Origin: Enterococcus faecalis
GTDB lineage: Bacteria; Bacillota; Bacilli; Lactobacillales; Enterococcaceae
Direction of reading: 5' to 3'
Length of the DNA: 64,000 nucleotides
NCBI RefSeq assembly: GCF_029024925.1
Contig: NZ_CP118962.1
Coordinates: forward strand, 1,892,001-1,956,000
Shown: positions 52,212 to 60,505 of the stretch, piece after piece
How the letters are laid out: each line of letters begins with the position of its first letter
Position numbering within the stretch: position 1 is the stretch's first letter
Notes under the pieces: model-generated
Seen by the model: only the letters and a program-made list of their open reading frames with translations
What the model was told of the DNA's origin: nothing
Database searches by the model: none
Made by a program: the position numbers and the translations under genes

Positions 52212-53690
52212 TTATTCGACACCTGCGTAATTTGATTGGTATTGCTCTCGAAATTCTTTTGGCGTAATTCCATTTAATTTTTTAAACATTTTTGAAAAAT
52301 AGTTGGTATTGTTGAACCCTACTTTTTCTGAAATTTCGTTGATTGTATCATCCGTGTACAATAATAATTTCTGGGCATGCTTGGTACGCACTTGATTCAA
52401 ATATTGAGAAAAACTCCGCTTGGTTTCTTTTTTGAAAATTTGGCCTAAATAACTAGGGTTCAAATGAAGTTCATCCGCCACCGTTTTTAAGTTTAATTCT
52501 TCTAAATAGCCTTGTTCAATTCTTTCTACAGCTTGGCTAACACTTTCTGAATATTTTTTTATTTTAGGTTTATTTTTCACTTCTGCTAAGACTTGCTGCA
52601 TTAACGCATACAGTGTATTAAGATTGTTGCTGGCTCGAATTTCTTCCACGATTTTTTCATAGTTTTCTTCTAACACAGTTGGATACTGACGCGAAATATC
52701 TGAAAAAAGTAAAAAGACTACATAGCGTACATATTCTGGTGTAGCGTGTTGTTGACTTAACTGATTGAAAATGGCATCTAATTCCCGTTGAATGGTCTGC
52801 ATATCCCCAATCATCAAGGCTTGGTTAAACGCTAGAAAAGTAAAATCTTCTGCCGAACGATTCATTTGTTCTTTTTGATTATTTGGCAGAAATTCTTGAT
52901 AGAACGTTTCAATTGCTTGCAACTGTTTTACTTTCTCATAACTTTCATAAACCGTTTCCCATTCATTGACAGATTCCCCTACAAAAATCTGACCTTGACC
53001 AGCTAGAATCGCTTCAATTTCACGAATAAATAAGAACGCTTCTTGTCTGGCCCCTTTATAGATAAGTAACAATTGGTGGTACGTACTCATCCAACTTTCA
53101 ATGAATAACAGTTGGCCTTTTTTCATAAATAGTTCCTTGATTGTTTCTAAAAATGACATCTCAGCTTCAACCAATAAAACGGTAAAATCACCTGGTTTTA
53201 TAGTCGCAAATTGCTGCATTAACTCTTCGTATTCTCCTTCGCTGATTTCATCATTAAGCCAACGCATCAAGCCATTTTCTAGATATAGACGAACGCGGGC
53301 ATGGGATTTTTTTTGTTGGTCCAATTCTGTTTTAATTCTCTGGATATTGGCTAATAGTTCTTGCTTATTGACTGGTTTCAAAAGATAATCTTGGACCTGC
53401 AAAGCCATGCCTTTTTTGACGTAATCAAACTCTTGATAACCTGATAAAATTAAACTAATAAATTGATGTCCTTTTTTCTTTGCTTGCTCAATTAATTCGA
53501 TCCCACTCATTTCCGGCATCGTAATATCTGTTAATAAAACATCAATGGATTCTGTTTCTAAAAAAGCCAATGCTTCTTGCGCACTACGCGCTGTTTTAAC
53601 AATTTCAAAGCCTAACTCTTGCCAAGGAATAATCCATTTTAAGCCTTCTAAAATCATATATTCATCATCAACAAACATCACTCGATACAT
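52212..53690 (-). CDS. YesN-type response regulator
   Basis: 492 residues. Receiver domain 1-~120 with phosphoacceptor Asp55 (LLTDITMPEMSG) and Lys near 104 (YLLKPVNKQEL); a long middle; C-terminal AraC HTH (~385-485: LNPSYLGQIFKKETKRSFSQ, then GFNNTNYFSKMFKKLNGITP). Expected to activate the sugar-uptake operon. Confidence 0.93.
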   Translation of the reverse strand: MYRVMFVDDEYMILEGLKWIIPWQELGFEIVKTARSAQEALAFLETESIDVLLTDITMPEMSGIELIEQAKKKGHQFISLILSGYQEFDYVKKGMALQVQDYLLKPVNKQELLANIQRIKTELDQQKKSHARVRLYLENGLMRWLNDEISEGEYEELMQQFATIKPGDFTVLLVEAEMSFLETIKELFMKKGQLLFIESWMSTYHQLLLIYKGARQEAFLFIREIEAILAGQGQIFVGESVNEWETVYESYEKVKQLQAIETFYQEFLPNNQKEQMNRSAEDFTFLAFNQALMIGDMQTIQRELDAIFNQLSQQHATPEYVRYVVFLLFSDISRQYPTVLEENYEKIVEEIRASNNLNTLYALMQQVLAEVKNKPKIKKYSESVSQAVERIEQGYLEELNLKTVADELHLNPSYLGQIFKKETKRSFSQYLNQVRTKHAQKLLLYTDDTINEISEKVGFNNTNYFSKMFKKLNGITPKEFREQYQSNYAGVE

Positions 53691-53701
53691 CTTTTCACCC
53701 C

Positions 53702-55414
53702 TTATGCTACAAACGAAAGACGAATTGTCGTCCCTTCTCCTTCTTTCCCTTCAATGGTTAAACCATAACTCTCCCCAAAAAAGCGTTGTAAACGTTCATG
53801 AACATTTCTTAACCCAATGGATTGTTCCGTGTCTATTTCTGTTTGATTTAAACGTGCGCGAATTTCCTCTAACCGATTGGCGGTAATTCCTTTTCCATTA
53901 TCCACAACAGCCACAATAATTTTTTCGCCTTCTCGGTAGGCGTGGACCTTAATAGCATTGTCTTGTCGTTGATAGTCAATACCATGCACAAAATAATTTT
54001 CGACAAGCGGCTGAATAATGAACTTAGGAATTTCAACATCAGCAATTGCTTCTTCTATTTCGAACTTATAGGCAAATTGGTCGGGATAACGCATTTGATA
54101 CAAATACACATACTTTTCGCAAAATGAGATTTCCTCTGCCAAGGTCGTGGTTTTTTCTTGGTTAATATTATTCCTAAGTAACGTTGAAAAAGCATAGACA
54201 ACATCAGCTAGTTCTTCTTGTTGCCGACTCAAGGCATACATACGAATATATTCCAACGTATTATAAAGAAAATGAGGATTAATTTGCGACTGTAACGCTC
54301 TCATGTGAGCATCGCGTTGCTTAATTTCTAAAGTATAAATATCGTGAATGTATTGATCTAAACTGTCTACCATAAAATTAATCGCGGAAGCAATATCATT
54401 CAACTCTTCCTGAACTTGATTCGTGTCAATTCGTTCTTTTAAATTGCCATCGCCAATGGCTCGTGTCGCTTCTAAAATTAATTGGACTTGTTGAGAATAG
54501 CGTTTAAACAGGCGGTTTAAGCCCACTAATAAAATAACAATCAAAAGTAACCCAATCCCTAAAATGGCCGCATAATTCATAAACAATTGCTGAAATAAGA
54601 CTCGGCGGCTTGTTAATAAGAGAATGGTACTCCGGCCACTGCTTTCTATTTCCGTAATATCGTAGCGATTATGAAAAACCTGTTGAATGTCACTATCGGT
54701 GTGCATTCTTTTATCTAGTTGCCGCTCTTCTTCTTTGGTAAATTGTGCTTTTTCAGAAAAAATTTGATTTCCAGCACTATCATAGATAAACGCATTAATA
54801 CCTGATTTTTTCAATAAGTCTGCTTGGTTGCCTAGCAACTCTTGACTTGAAAACACAGTGTATAATTCTCCCAACGGTTGTCCTGTATAAGGATCGGAAA
54901 TAATTCGCATTAGTTGAAAGCCATGTTTTTTAATTGATGACATATCCATTTTTTTCCCATTTGTAGCTGTGCGATTGGCGAACAAAACCTGATCAAATTC
55001 ATCTAAGCGAATAATCACTTCTTCTAAGTCAGGAAAGGTGCTAAATAATGTACTTAAATTATTTCCAAAGTGGGTACTGACCCGATCTTCCGACCATTGA
55101 CTGTAAGTATAGTCAAAATACTCAGGAGGAGAAAGTTCCATATATTTTCGCATGTTTTCAATTTTACTTGCAGAGCCAGCTAATTCATTAATCATATTTG
55201 TCGCCGCATTATTTTTATTCGTTACATAGCTGTCAATTTGGGAAATGGCATTATTTTTTTGTGAATCAATTGATAAGTTAATTGTATAAGTAACATAAGC
55301 GCACAAAGCAGCCACCGTTAACAAAATAATACTTGTTAACAGTAGACTGTATTTTTGTACTAATCGATTTAATAAATATTTTTTTTTAAACAGTTTTTTG
55401 AAGATTCGCTTCAT
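53702..55414 (-). CDS. YesM-type sensor histidine kinase
   Basis: 570 residues taking MKRIFKKLFK (55414) as start, which overlaps the DUF624 gene by 29 bp. Two membrane helices (~25-50 and ~280-305) bracket an extracellular sensor; HAMP near 310-360; His_kinase region with His381 (SQINPHFLYNTLEYI); ATPase N- and G-boxes (QPLVENYFVHGID, VVDNGKGI). Partner of the adjacent regulator, 12 bp apart. Confidence 0.93.
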   Translation of the reverse strand: MKRIFKKLFKKKYLLNRLVQKYSLLLTSIILLTVAALCAYVTYTINLSIDSQKNNAISQIDSYVTNKNNAATNMINELAGSASKIENMRKYMELSPPEYFDYTYSQWSEDRVSTHFGNNLSTLFSTFPDLEEVIIRLDEFDQVLFANRTATNGKKMDMSSIKKHGFQLMRIISDPYTGQPLGELYTVFSSQELLGNQADLLKKSGINAFIYDSAGNQIFSEKAQFTKEEERQLDKRMHTDSDIQQVFHNRYDITEIESSGRSTILLLTSRRVLFQQLFMNYAAILGIGLLLIVILLVGLNRLFKRYSQQVQLILEATRAIGDGNLKERIDTNQVQEELNDIASAINFMVDSLDQYIHDIYTLEIKQRDAHMRALQSQINPHFLYNTLEYIRMYALSRQQEELADVVYAFSTLLRNNINQEKTTTLAEEISFCEKYVYLYQMRYPDQFAYKFEIEEAIADVEIPKFIIQPLVENYFVHGIDYQRQDNAIKVHAYREGEKIIVAVVDNGKGITANRLEEIRARLNQTEIDTEQSIGLRNVHERLQRFFGESYGLTIEGKEGEGTTIRLSFVA

Positions 55415-56021
55415 TTTGTTCCAACTTTCCATCAATAAACTGGCGATTTTTACGCGTGACATAGGCACACCACATCATAATTAAGGCAAACGAAGCAAAT
55501 AGTAGCAGTCCTTTCATTTTCCAAGTTAAAGCAATGATACTAATTACACCGAATAAGACTTTAAAAAATACACCGAGGTTTAAAAAGATACTGATAAATG
55601 AAAGCTTCATTAAATCAATAGTTGAGATAAAATAGCTTCCTTCATATAGTAGCATATAAATGTAAAAAATAACGAGTATTAGGGAAACAAAAAATAAAAT
55701 AAATGTAATAATTAACCACATTATTCCGGTAAATTGAACGGCTAAATAAATATTATAAAAAACAAATCCTAAAGTGAAGAGAAAAAGTAAAAAATAACAG
55801 TTACTTCTTTTAAAATGTGCTTTCCATGATTCAAATGCTCGTTTAACGGTGATTGCTTGATAATTCATGCCCTCTTCCAAAATGAAATCAGTCATCATTT
55901 GGAGTGCTGGACCAACACCAAAAATAATCCCTCCAGCTAAACTAAATAAAACAAACAGTAAATTTAGTTTGATTACTGTCCAGGAAAGGTAAAACAACCG
56001 TTGAATCCCTGTACTTTCCAT
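55386..56021 (-). CDS. DUF624 (YesL-like) membrane protein
   Basis: 211 residues, five to six hydrophobic helices. YesL-type proteins accompany YesMN and LplABC-like transporters; exact job unknown. AGGAAGAGG upstream; 3' end overlaps the kinase start. Confidence 0.85.
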   Translation of the reverse strand: MESTGIQRLFYLSWTVIKLNLLFVLFSLAGGIIFGVGPALQMMTDFILEEGMNYQAITVKRAFESWKAHFKRSNCYFLLFLFTLGFVFYNIYLAVQFTGIMWLIITFILFFVSLILVIFYIYMLLYEGSYFISTIDLMKLSFISIFLNLGVFFKVLFGVISIIALTWKMKGLLLFASFALIMMWCAYVTRKNRQFIDGKLEQNEANLQKTV

Positions 56022-56047
56022 CTTCCTCTTCCTTTCTATTATGTAAA

Positions 56048-56084
56048 AGGCTGAGCCAAAAGCGCTCAGCTAATGCCTCAGCCT
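56048..56084 (-). terminator. hairpin between binding-protein and DUF624 genes
   Basis: Transcription runs from the lipoprotein gene through AGGCTGAG ... CTCAGCCT into TTTTAC. Likely a partial terminator that leaves the transporter more abundant than the regulators. Confidence 0.65.
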
Positions 56085-56091
56085 CCTGTGA

Positions 56092-57558
56092 TTATTTTTG
56101 AGATTGGATATATTCGTCTAATTGTGTTTGCATTTCTTTTTGAACTTTATCCCAGCCAGCTGTTTTTAGGTCATCCATTAATTTTGGAAGTGTTTCTTCT
56201 GGATCAACAGTTCCTGTATTTAAGCTTGCTGCGTAGCGGTTCATAACTGTAGCAACGTTAGTGATTTCAGTTTTCACTTTATCATTTACAAAAGTAAACC
56301 CAAGAATTGGTGAATCTTTTGCTTCTTCGATGCTCTTATCACGTTCTTTAACCATGTCTTCAGTGACAGATTCTTCTGGCCAAATGATTAAGTTGTTTCC
56401 TGTGTTCCAAGCACTCAAATGAGTTGTTGGTGTGTAATCTTTCAATAATTTCACGCGATCATCGCCAACTTTTTCATATTGTTTGCCTTCTTCACCATAA
56501 ACAAGTCCGTTTAACAATTCTGGATTGCTGTTTAATAAGCCTAGCAATTCAACAGCTTTTTCTTTGTTTTTAGACGTATTTGCAACAACATAGTTAGCCA
56601 TTTGCGCTTGTGCTGTTGTTTTTAATGGCTCTGTTAGTGGGCGAGAAACAAGTGGTTTGCCAGCAGCTTGTGTTAAGATTGTATCACCATAATCCATAGG
56701 TCCTTGTGTTTCTTGACGCATGAACCAAGTATTGGTATTTAAGTCATATGGTGTTGTACTTGTAGCAGCATCTGTTGGAATCAAGCCATCTTTATACCAT
56801 TGATGTAAGACTTTTAAGTTATTAATCATGTCTTTGTCGGCATATTGGTTAATAATTTTTGGTGAGCCAGTATCAGTTGTTTTTACTGCAAATGGATATT
56901 GGTTACCAATAGGGAAGTCATAATTACCTGTTGCAAAGAATGTTTGGCCGATAGCAAAAGCAGCAATATTTGGTTCTTTTTTATGGAATTCTTTTAGAAC
57001 TTCCGTTGCACTTTCATAACTACCATCGACTTTACTAATATCTAAATTGTATTTATCGACATATTCTTTATTAAAAGTTAAAACTTGTTGACCGTAAGAG
57101 TTACCTAAAATTGGGAACGCATACAGTTTTCCATTGATCGTATTTCCTTTAATATAGTTATCTGGTAATTGATCATAGGCTTCTTTTGCATATTTAGGTG
57201 CTAAATCAGTTAAATCAGCATAGGCGCCTTTTTGTGCATTCGTTGCATAATTTTGTGCTAATGAAATATCATAGCTTTCACCAGAAGCAACGATTGTTGA
57301 CATTTTTTGGTCCCAATCGCCCCAACCAACAAATTCCATTTTTAATTTTGCCCCAATTTTTTTCTCGATAATTTTATTCGCATTATCGATTAATTGGTCA
57401 TAATTATCTGGTTTGTCCCCAACACGATACATTAATAACGTTGGTGTACTATCATCACCTTTTGACGCTGCATCTTTTGAAGATTTACCGCACGCGCTTA
57501 ATCCTACAGCTAAAGCTGCTGCGCCAGCTACGGCTAATCCTTTTTGCCATTTTTTCAT
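56092..57558 (-). CDS. ABC sugar-binding lipoprotein
   Basis: 488 residues; lipobox LSAC with Cys23. Extracellular solute-binding family 1 / LplA-like with DUF3502-type C-terminal half. Captures oligosaccharide for the two permeases upstream. No ATPase gene is in the cluster, so a shared MsmX-like ATPase is assumed. Confidence 0.9.
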   Translation of the reverse strand: MKKWQKGLAVAGAAALAVGLSACGKSSKDAASKGDDSTPTLLMYRVGDKPDNYDQLIDNANKIIEKKIGAKLKMEFVGWGDWDQKMSTIVASGESYDISLAQNYATNAQKGAYADLTDLAPKYAKEAYDQLPDNYIKGNTINGKLYAFPILGNSYGQQVLTFNKEYVDKYNLDISKVDGSYESATEVLKEFHKKEPNIAAFAIGQTFFATGNYDFPIGNQYPFAVKTTDTGSPKIINQYADKDMINNLKVLHQWYKDGLIPTDAATSTTPYDLNTNTWFMRQETQGPMDYGDTILTQAAGKPLVSRPLTEPLKTTAQAQMANYVVANTSKNKEKAVELLGLLNSNPELLNGLVYGEEGKQYEKVGDDRVKLLKDYTPTTHLSAWNTGNNLIIWPEESVTEDMVKERDKSIEEAKDSPILGFTFVNDKVKTEITNVATVMNRYAASLNTGTVDPEETLPKLMDDLKTAGWDKVQKEMQTQLDEYIQSQK

Positions 57559-57581
57559 TCCTTATTTCCTCCTGTACAATT

Positions 57582-58505
57582 TTATTCTTTCACGCCACCG
57601 ATTGTTAAACCACCCACGAAATATTTTTGGAAGAATGGGTAAGTTAACGCAATTGGTAACGTAGATAAGACAACAATCGCCATTCGAGCCGATTCACTTG
57701 GTAGAACGCCTAACCCTTCTTGTGCTGCTGCACCCATATCCGTACTTCTTGATAAGAACTCTAAGTTGTTTTGAATTTTCATCAATAAATACTGTAATGG
57801 TACCAAGGTATCTTTTTGAATGTAAAGTAATGCATTGAACCAATCGTTCCAATAACCCAAAGCCGCAAACAAACTAATTGTGGCAATCCCTGGAACGGCT
57901 AGTGGTAACACAATGCTGACAAAAATGCGCATTTCACTTGCGCCATCAATACGTGCCGATTCAATAATACTGTCAGGCACGGTTTTCTTGAAAAACGTTC
58001 GCATCACTAAAATATTAAATGGTCCTAAAGCTAAAGGCAAAATTAACGCCCAAATTGTATCTTTCAATTGCAATAAGTTTGTCATTACTAAATAGTTCGC
58101 AACCATCCCTGGTGAAAATAACATTGTAATTAAAGCAAACAATGTAAAGAATTTTTTAAATGGAAAGTTGGAACGAGAAATGACATAGGCATATAATGAC
58201 GTCATTGTTGCATTGACAATCGTCCCTGTCACCGTAATGAAGACCGTTACCCCTAAGGCATGAATAATACGTTGACTCATTGCCCCTTGGAAAATGTAAC
58301 GATAGGCCTCCAATGAAAATTCTTTTGGCCAAAACCGGTAGCCGTTTGCTGCTAATGATCCTTCACTTGTCAATGAAATCATAATAACAAAGAAAAACGG
58401 AACCACACAGGAAATAGCAAAAATAGCAATGACAATATTGAAAATCAAATTCGCTGTCGGGTTGAAGGATCGAACGTTAACGCTAGTGACTTTTTTCTTT
58501 TTCAT
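57582..58505 (-). CDS. ABC sugar permease (LplC/YtcP-like)
   Basis: 307 residues, six membrane helices, EAA loop ESARIDGASEMRIFVSIVLP. Ends GGVKE, usual in this subfamily. 11 bp after the other permease. Confidence 0.93.
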   Translation of the reverse strand: MKKKKVTSVNVRSFNPTANLIFNIVIAIFAISCVVPFFFVIMISLTSEGSLAANGYRFWPKEFSLEAYRYIFQGAMSQRIIHALGVTVFITVTGTIVNATMTSLYAYVISRSNFPFKKFFTLFALITMLFSPGMVANYLVMTNLLQLKDTIWALILPLALGPFNILVMRTFFKKTVPDSIIESARIDGASEMRIFVSIVLPLAVPGIATISLFAALGYWNDWFNALLYIQKDTLVPLQYLLMKIQNNLEFLSRSTDMGAAAQEGLGVLPSESARMAIVVLSTLPIALTYPFFQKYFVGGLTIGGVKE

Positions 58506-58516
58506 AATCCTTCCTC

Positions 58517-59455
58517 CTAAAATAGTGCTGAATCTGGTTCAATTCGACGAACAACTAAATTCGCAATTAATAATAAACATGCCCCAACGACAGATTGATA
58601 TAACGCTGCAGCTGCCGTCATGCCTACATCACCAGTAGCCGTTAAGCCATTGTAAATATAGGTATCTAACACACTTGTCACGTTGTAAAGCGCACCTGAA
58701 TTTCTTGGTACGATGTAGAACAAACCAAAGTCTGCTCTGAAGATACCGCCGATGTTTAAAATTAATAAAACAGACATCATTGGTAAAATTTGTGGAATCG
58801 TAACATTTTTTATTTGTTGCCATTTGTTGGCACCATCTACCATCGCTGCTTCATAGTATGTCGGATCAATCCCCATCACAGAAGCATAGTAGATAATACT
58901 GTTGTAGCCTAGACTCTTCCAAACATTTAGGAAGACAAAAATTACTGGCCACCAACGTGGATCTGCATACCAGTTAATCATTGTACCGCCATTACCAGTA
59001 ATCCATTGATTCAAAATCCCTTTATCTGGACTTAAAAAGGCATAAACAAAATAGTTAATAACCATCCAAGATAAGAAATATGGTAGCAATGACATCGTGT
59101 GATAAACTTTAACCAAGCGACGATTTCTTAATTCACTCATAATAATAGCAAAAGCAATCGCGAAGAATAAGTTAAAGGCTAAAAAGACGACATTGTACAA
59201 AATGGTATTTCTAGTAATTAACCAAGCATCTTTTGACGCAAATAAAAATTTAAAGTTTTCAAAACCAACCCAAGGACTTTCTCTTAGACTAGCTAAGAAA
59301 CCATCTGGTGAAATATGAAAATCTTTAAATGCGACCACATTGGCTAAGACTGGTATATAGAAGAAAAATATAAACCAGATAAATCCTGGTAACGCCATAA
59401 GAATTAAGGCCTTATAACGCCATACATTTTGAAAAAACCCGTTTTTCTTCTTCAT
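58517..59455 (-). CDS. ABC sugar permease (LplB/YteP-like)
   Basis: 312 residues, six helices, EAA loop YEAAMVDGANKWQQIKNVTI. First gene of the operon. Confidence 0.93.
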   Translation of the reverse strand: MKKKNGFFQNVWRYKALILMALPGFIWFIFFFYIPVLANVVAFKDFHISPDGFLASLRESPWVGFENFKFLFASKDAWLITRNTILYNVVFLAFNLFFAIAFAIIMSELRNRRLVKVYHTMSLLPYFLSWMVINYFVYAFLSPDKGILNQWITGNGGTMINWYADPRWWPVIFVFLNVWKSLGYNSIIYYASVMGIDPTYYEAAMVDGANKWQQIKNVTIPQILPMMSVLLILNIGGIFRADFGLFYIVPRNSGALYNVTSVLDTYIYNGLTATGDVGMTAAAALYQSVVGACLLLIANLVVRRIEPDSALF

Positions 59456-59478
59456 TCATTTCGCTCCTTTCATAAATA

Positions 59479-59541
59479 TAATAGCGTTTTCATAATATCT
59501 TTTTAAGGAACAAATTATAGGATTTGAGAAACAAATTATAG
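59479..59541 (-). promoter_or_regulatory. operon promoter: cre plus two activator-type direct repeats
   Basis: Direct repeats AACAAATTATAG at 59509-59520 and 59530-59541 are exactly 21 bp apart (two helical turns), as for AraC-type response regulators. A TATTAT -10 (59492-59497) sits 17 bp from the inner repeat, which would overlap the -35. A cre-like site (59479-59492, TGAAAACGCTATTA) overlaps the -10 edge. Confidence 0.68.
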
Positions 59542-59589
59542 ATTTTGTATCATTTTAAGGTAAAAATTTACCGAATTGACCGTTCTTTG

Positions 59590-59603
59590 TGAAAACGTTT
59601 ATC
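59590..59603. promoter_or_regulatory. second cre-like site
   Basis: TGAAAACGTTTATC, close to the CcpA consensus, in the 303-bp gap between the divergent permease and CPBP genes. The rest of the gap is AT-rich; a TATAAA-like -10 for the CPBP gene lies near 59692. Confidence 0.65.
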
Positions 59604-59758
59604 TGATATTTTTTTAATAACTATTTAAGAACTTAAAAAATAATTGGATAAATCTCACTCATAAAGCGGTTTCGCTAGTGCGTATTTGTTGTATAAAAGC
59701 TGAGAACTTGTTATTTTCACAAAGGATATTATCTAATTATTTTTGAGGAGGACTATTT

Positions 59759-60412
59759 TTGAATTTTATCCGTAAAAACACTAGAGCAATTAGTTTAATT
59801 GTGGTATATTTTTTCACAGTTTTAATGCAAGCTGGTTCTTTATTATTATTAGCTATTTCACTGTTATTTGATAATAATTTAGTAGAATCATCTTTTGCAA
59901 ATCTCGTAACAGGTTTAACTATTACTGCTATTGTGGGAATAGTTTTATTTTGGAAAGAAATCGTTGCTGGGTTCGACTATTTTAAAGAAGAGACTCTTTG
60001 GCGTATTTTTAGCATTTTCTTATGGGTGGGGCTGATTTTTTTAGTCGATATTATTATTCAAAAAATCATGAGTAATAATCCAATTGCTAATCAACAAGAT
60101 GTTCTCTCATTTGGTGCACAAGTTCCATTGCTTGTTACTCTATTTTTCTTAGCAATCGTGGGGCCAATTGCTGAAGAACTAGTTTTTCGGCAAGTATTAA
60201 TGAATTGTTTATCGGAAACAATTGGTATAGCCAGTGCGACTATAATTTCAATTTTTTTATTCACCTTTATGCACACACAACAGCCCCTTGATTTTCTCAT
60301 TTATCTGCCAGGAGCTATTTTATTATCTGCAGCTTACTTAAAATCAAATCGTTCGCTTGTATTTGTTATGGCTATTCATATTGTTAATAATATGTTGGGT
60401 TTCTTGTTATAA
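59759..60412 (+). CDS. CPBP family intramembrane metalloprotease
   Basis: 217 residues, TTG start with GAGGAGGAC. Six or seven helices; motif 1 GPIAEELVFRQVL (EExxxR), motif 2 FTFMHTQQPLDFLIYLP (FxxxH), motif 3 VFVMAIHIVNNM. Bacteriocin self-immunity or CAAX-type proteolysis are possible roles. Confidence 0.9.
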   Translation: MNFIRKNTRAISLIVVYFFTVLMQAGSLLLLAISLLFDNNLVESSFANLVTGLTITAIVGIVLFWKEIVAGFDYFKEETLWRIFSIFLWVGLIFLVDIIIQKIMSNNPIANQQDVLSFGAQVPLLVTLFFLAIVGPIAEELVFRQVLMNCLSETIGIASATIISIFLFTFMHTQQPLDFLIYLPGAILLSAAYLKSNRSLVFVMAIHIVNNMLGFLL

Positions 60413-60418
60413 ATCAAA

Positions 60419-60463
60419 AAGAGTTGGCGACATAGGTCATTTTGACTTATGTTGCCAACTCTT
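60419..60463. terminator. bidirectional terminator
   Basis: Long imperfect stem AAGAGTTGGC ... GCCAACTCTT with an inner ACATAGG/CTTATGT extension and T-run. Confidence 0.85.
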
Positions 60464-60505
60464 AAATTTTCAGCTAATTAGTCGTTCTAAAACAATCGAT
60501 TTTGT

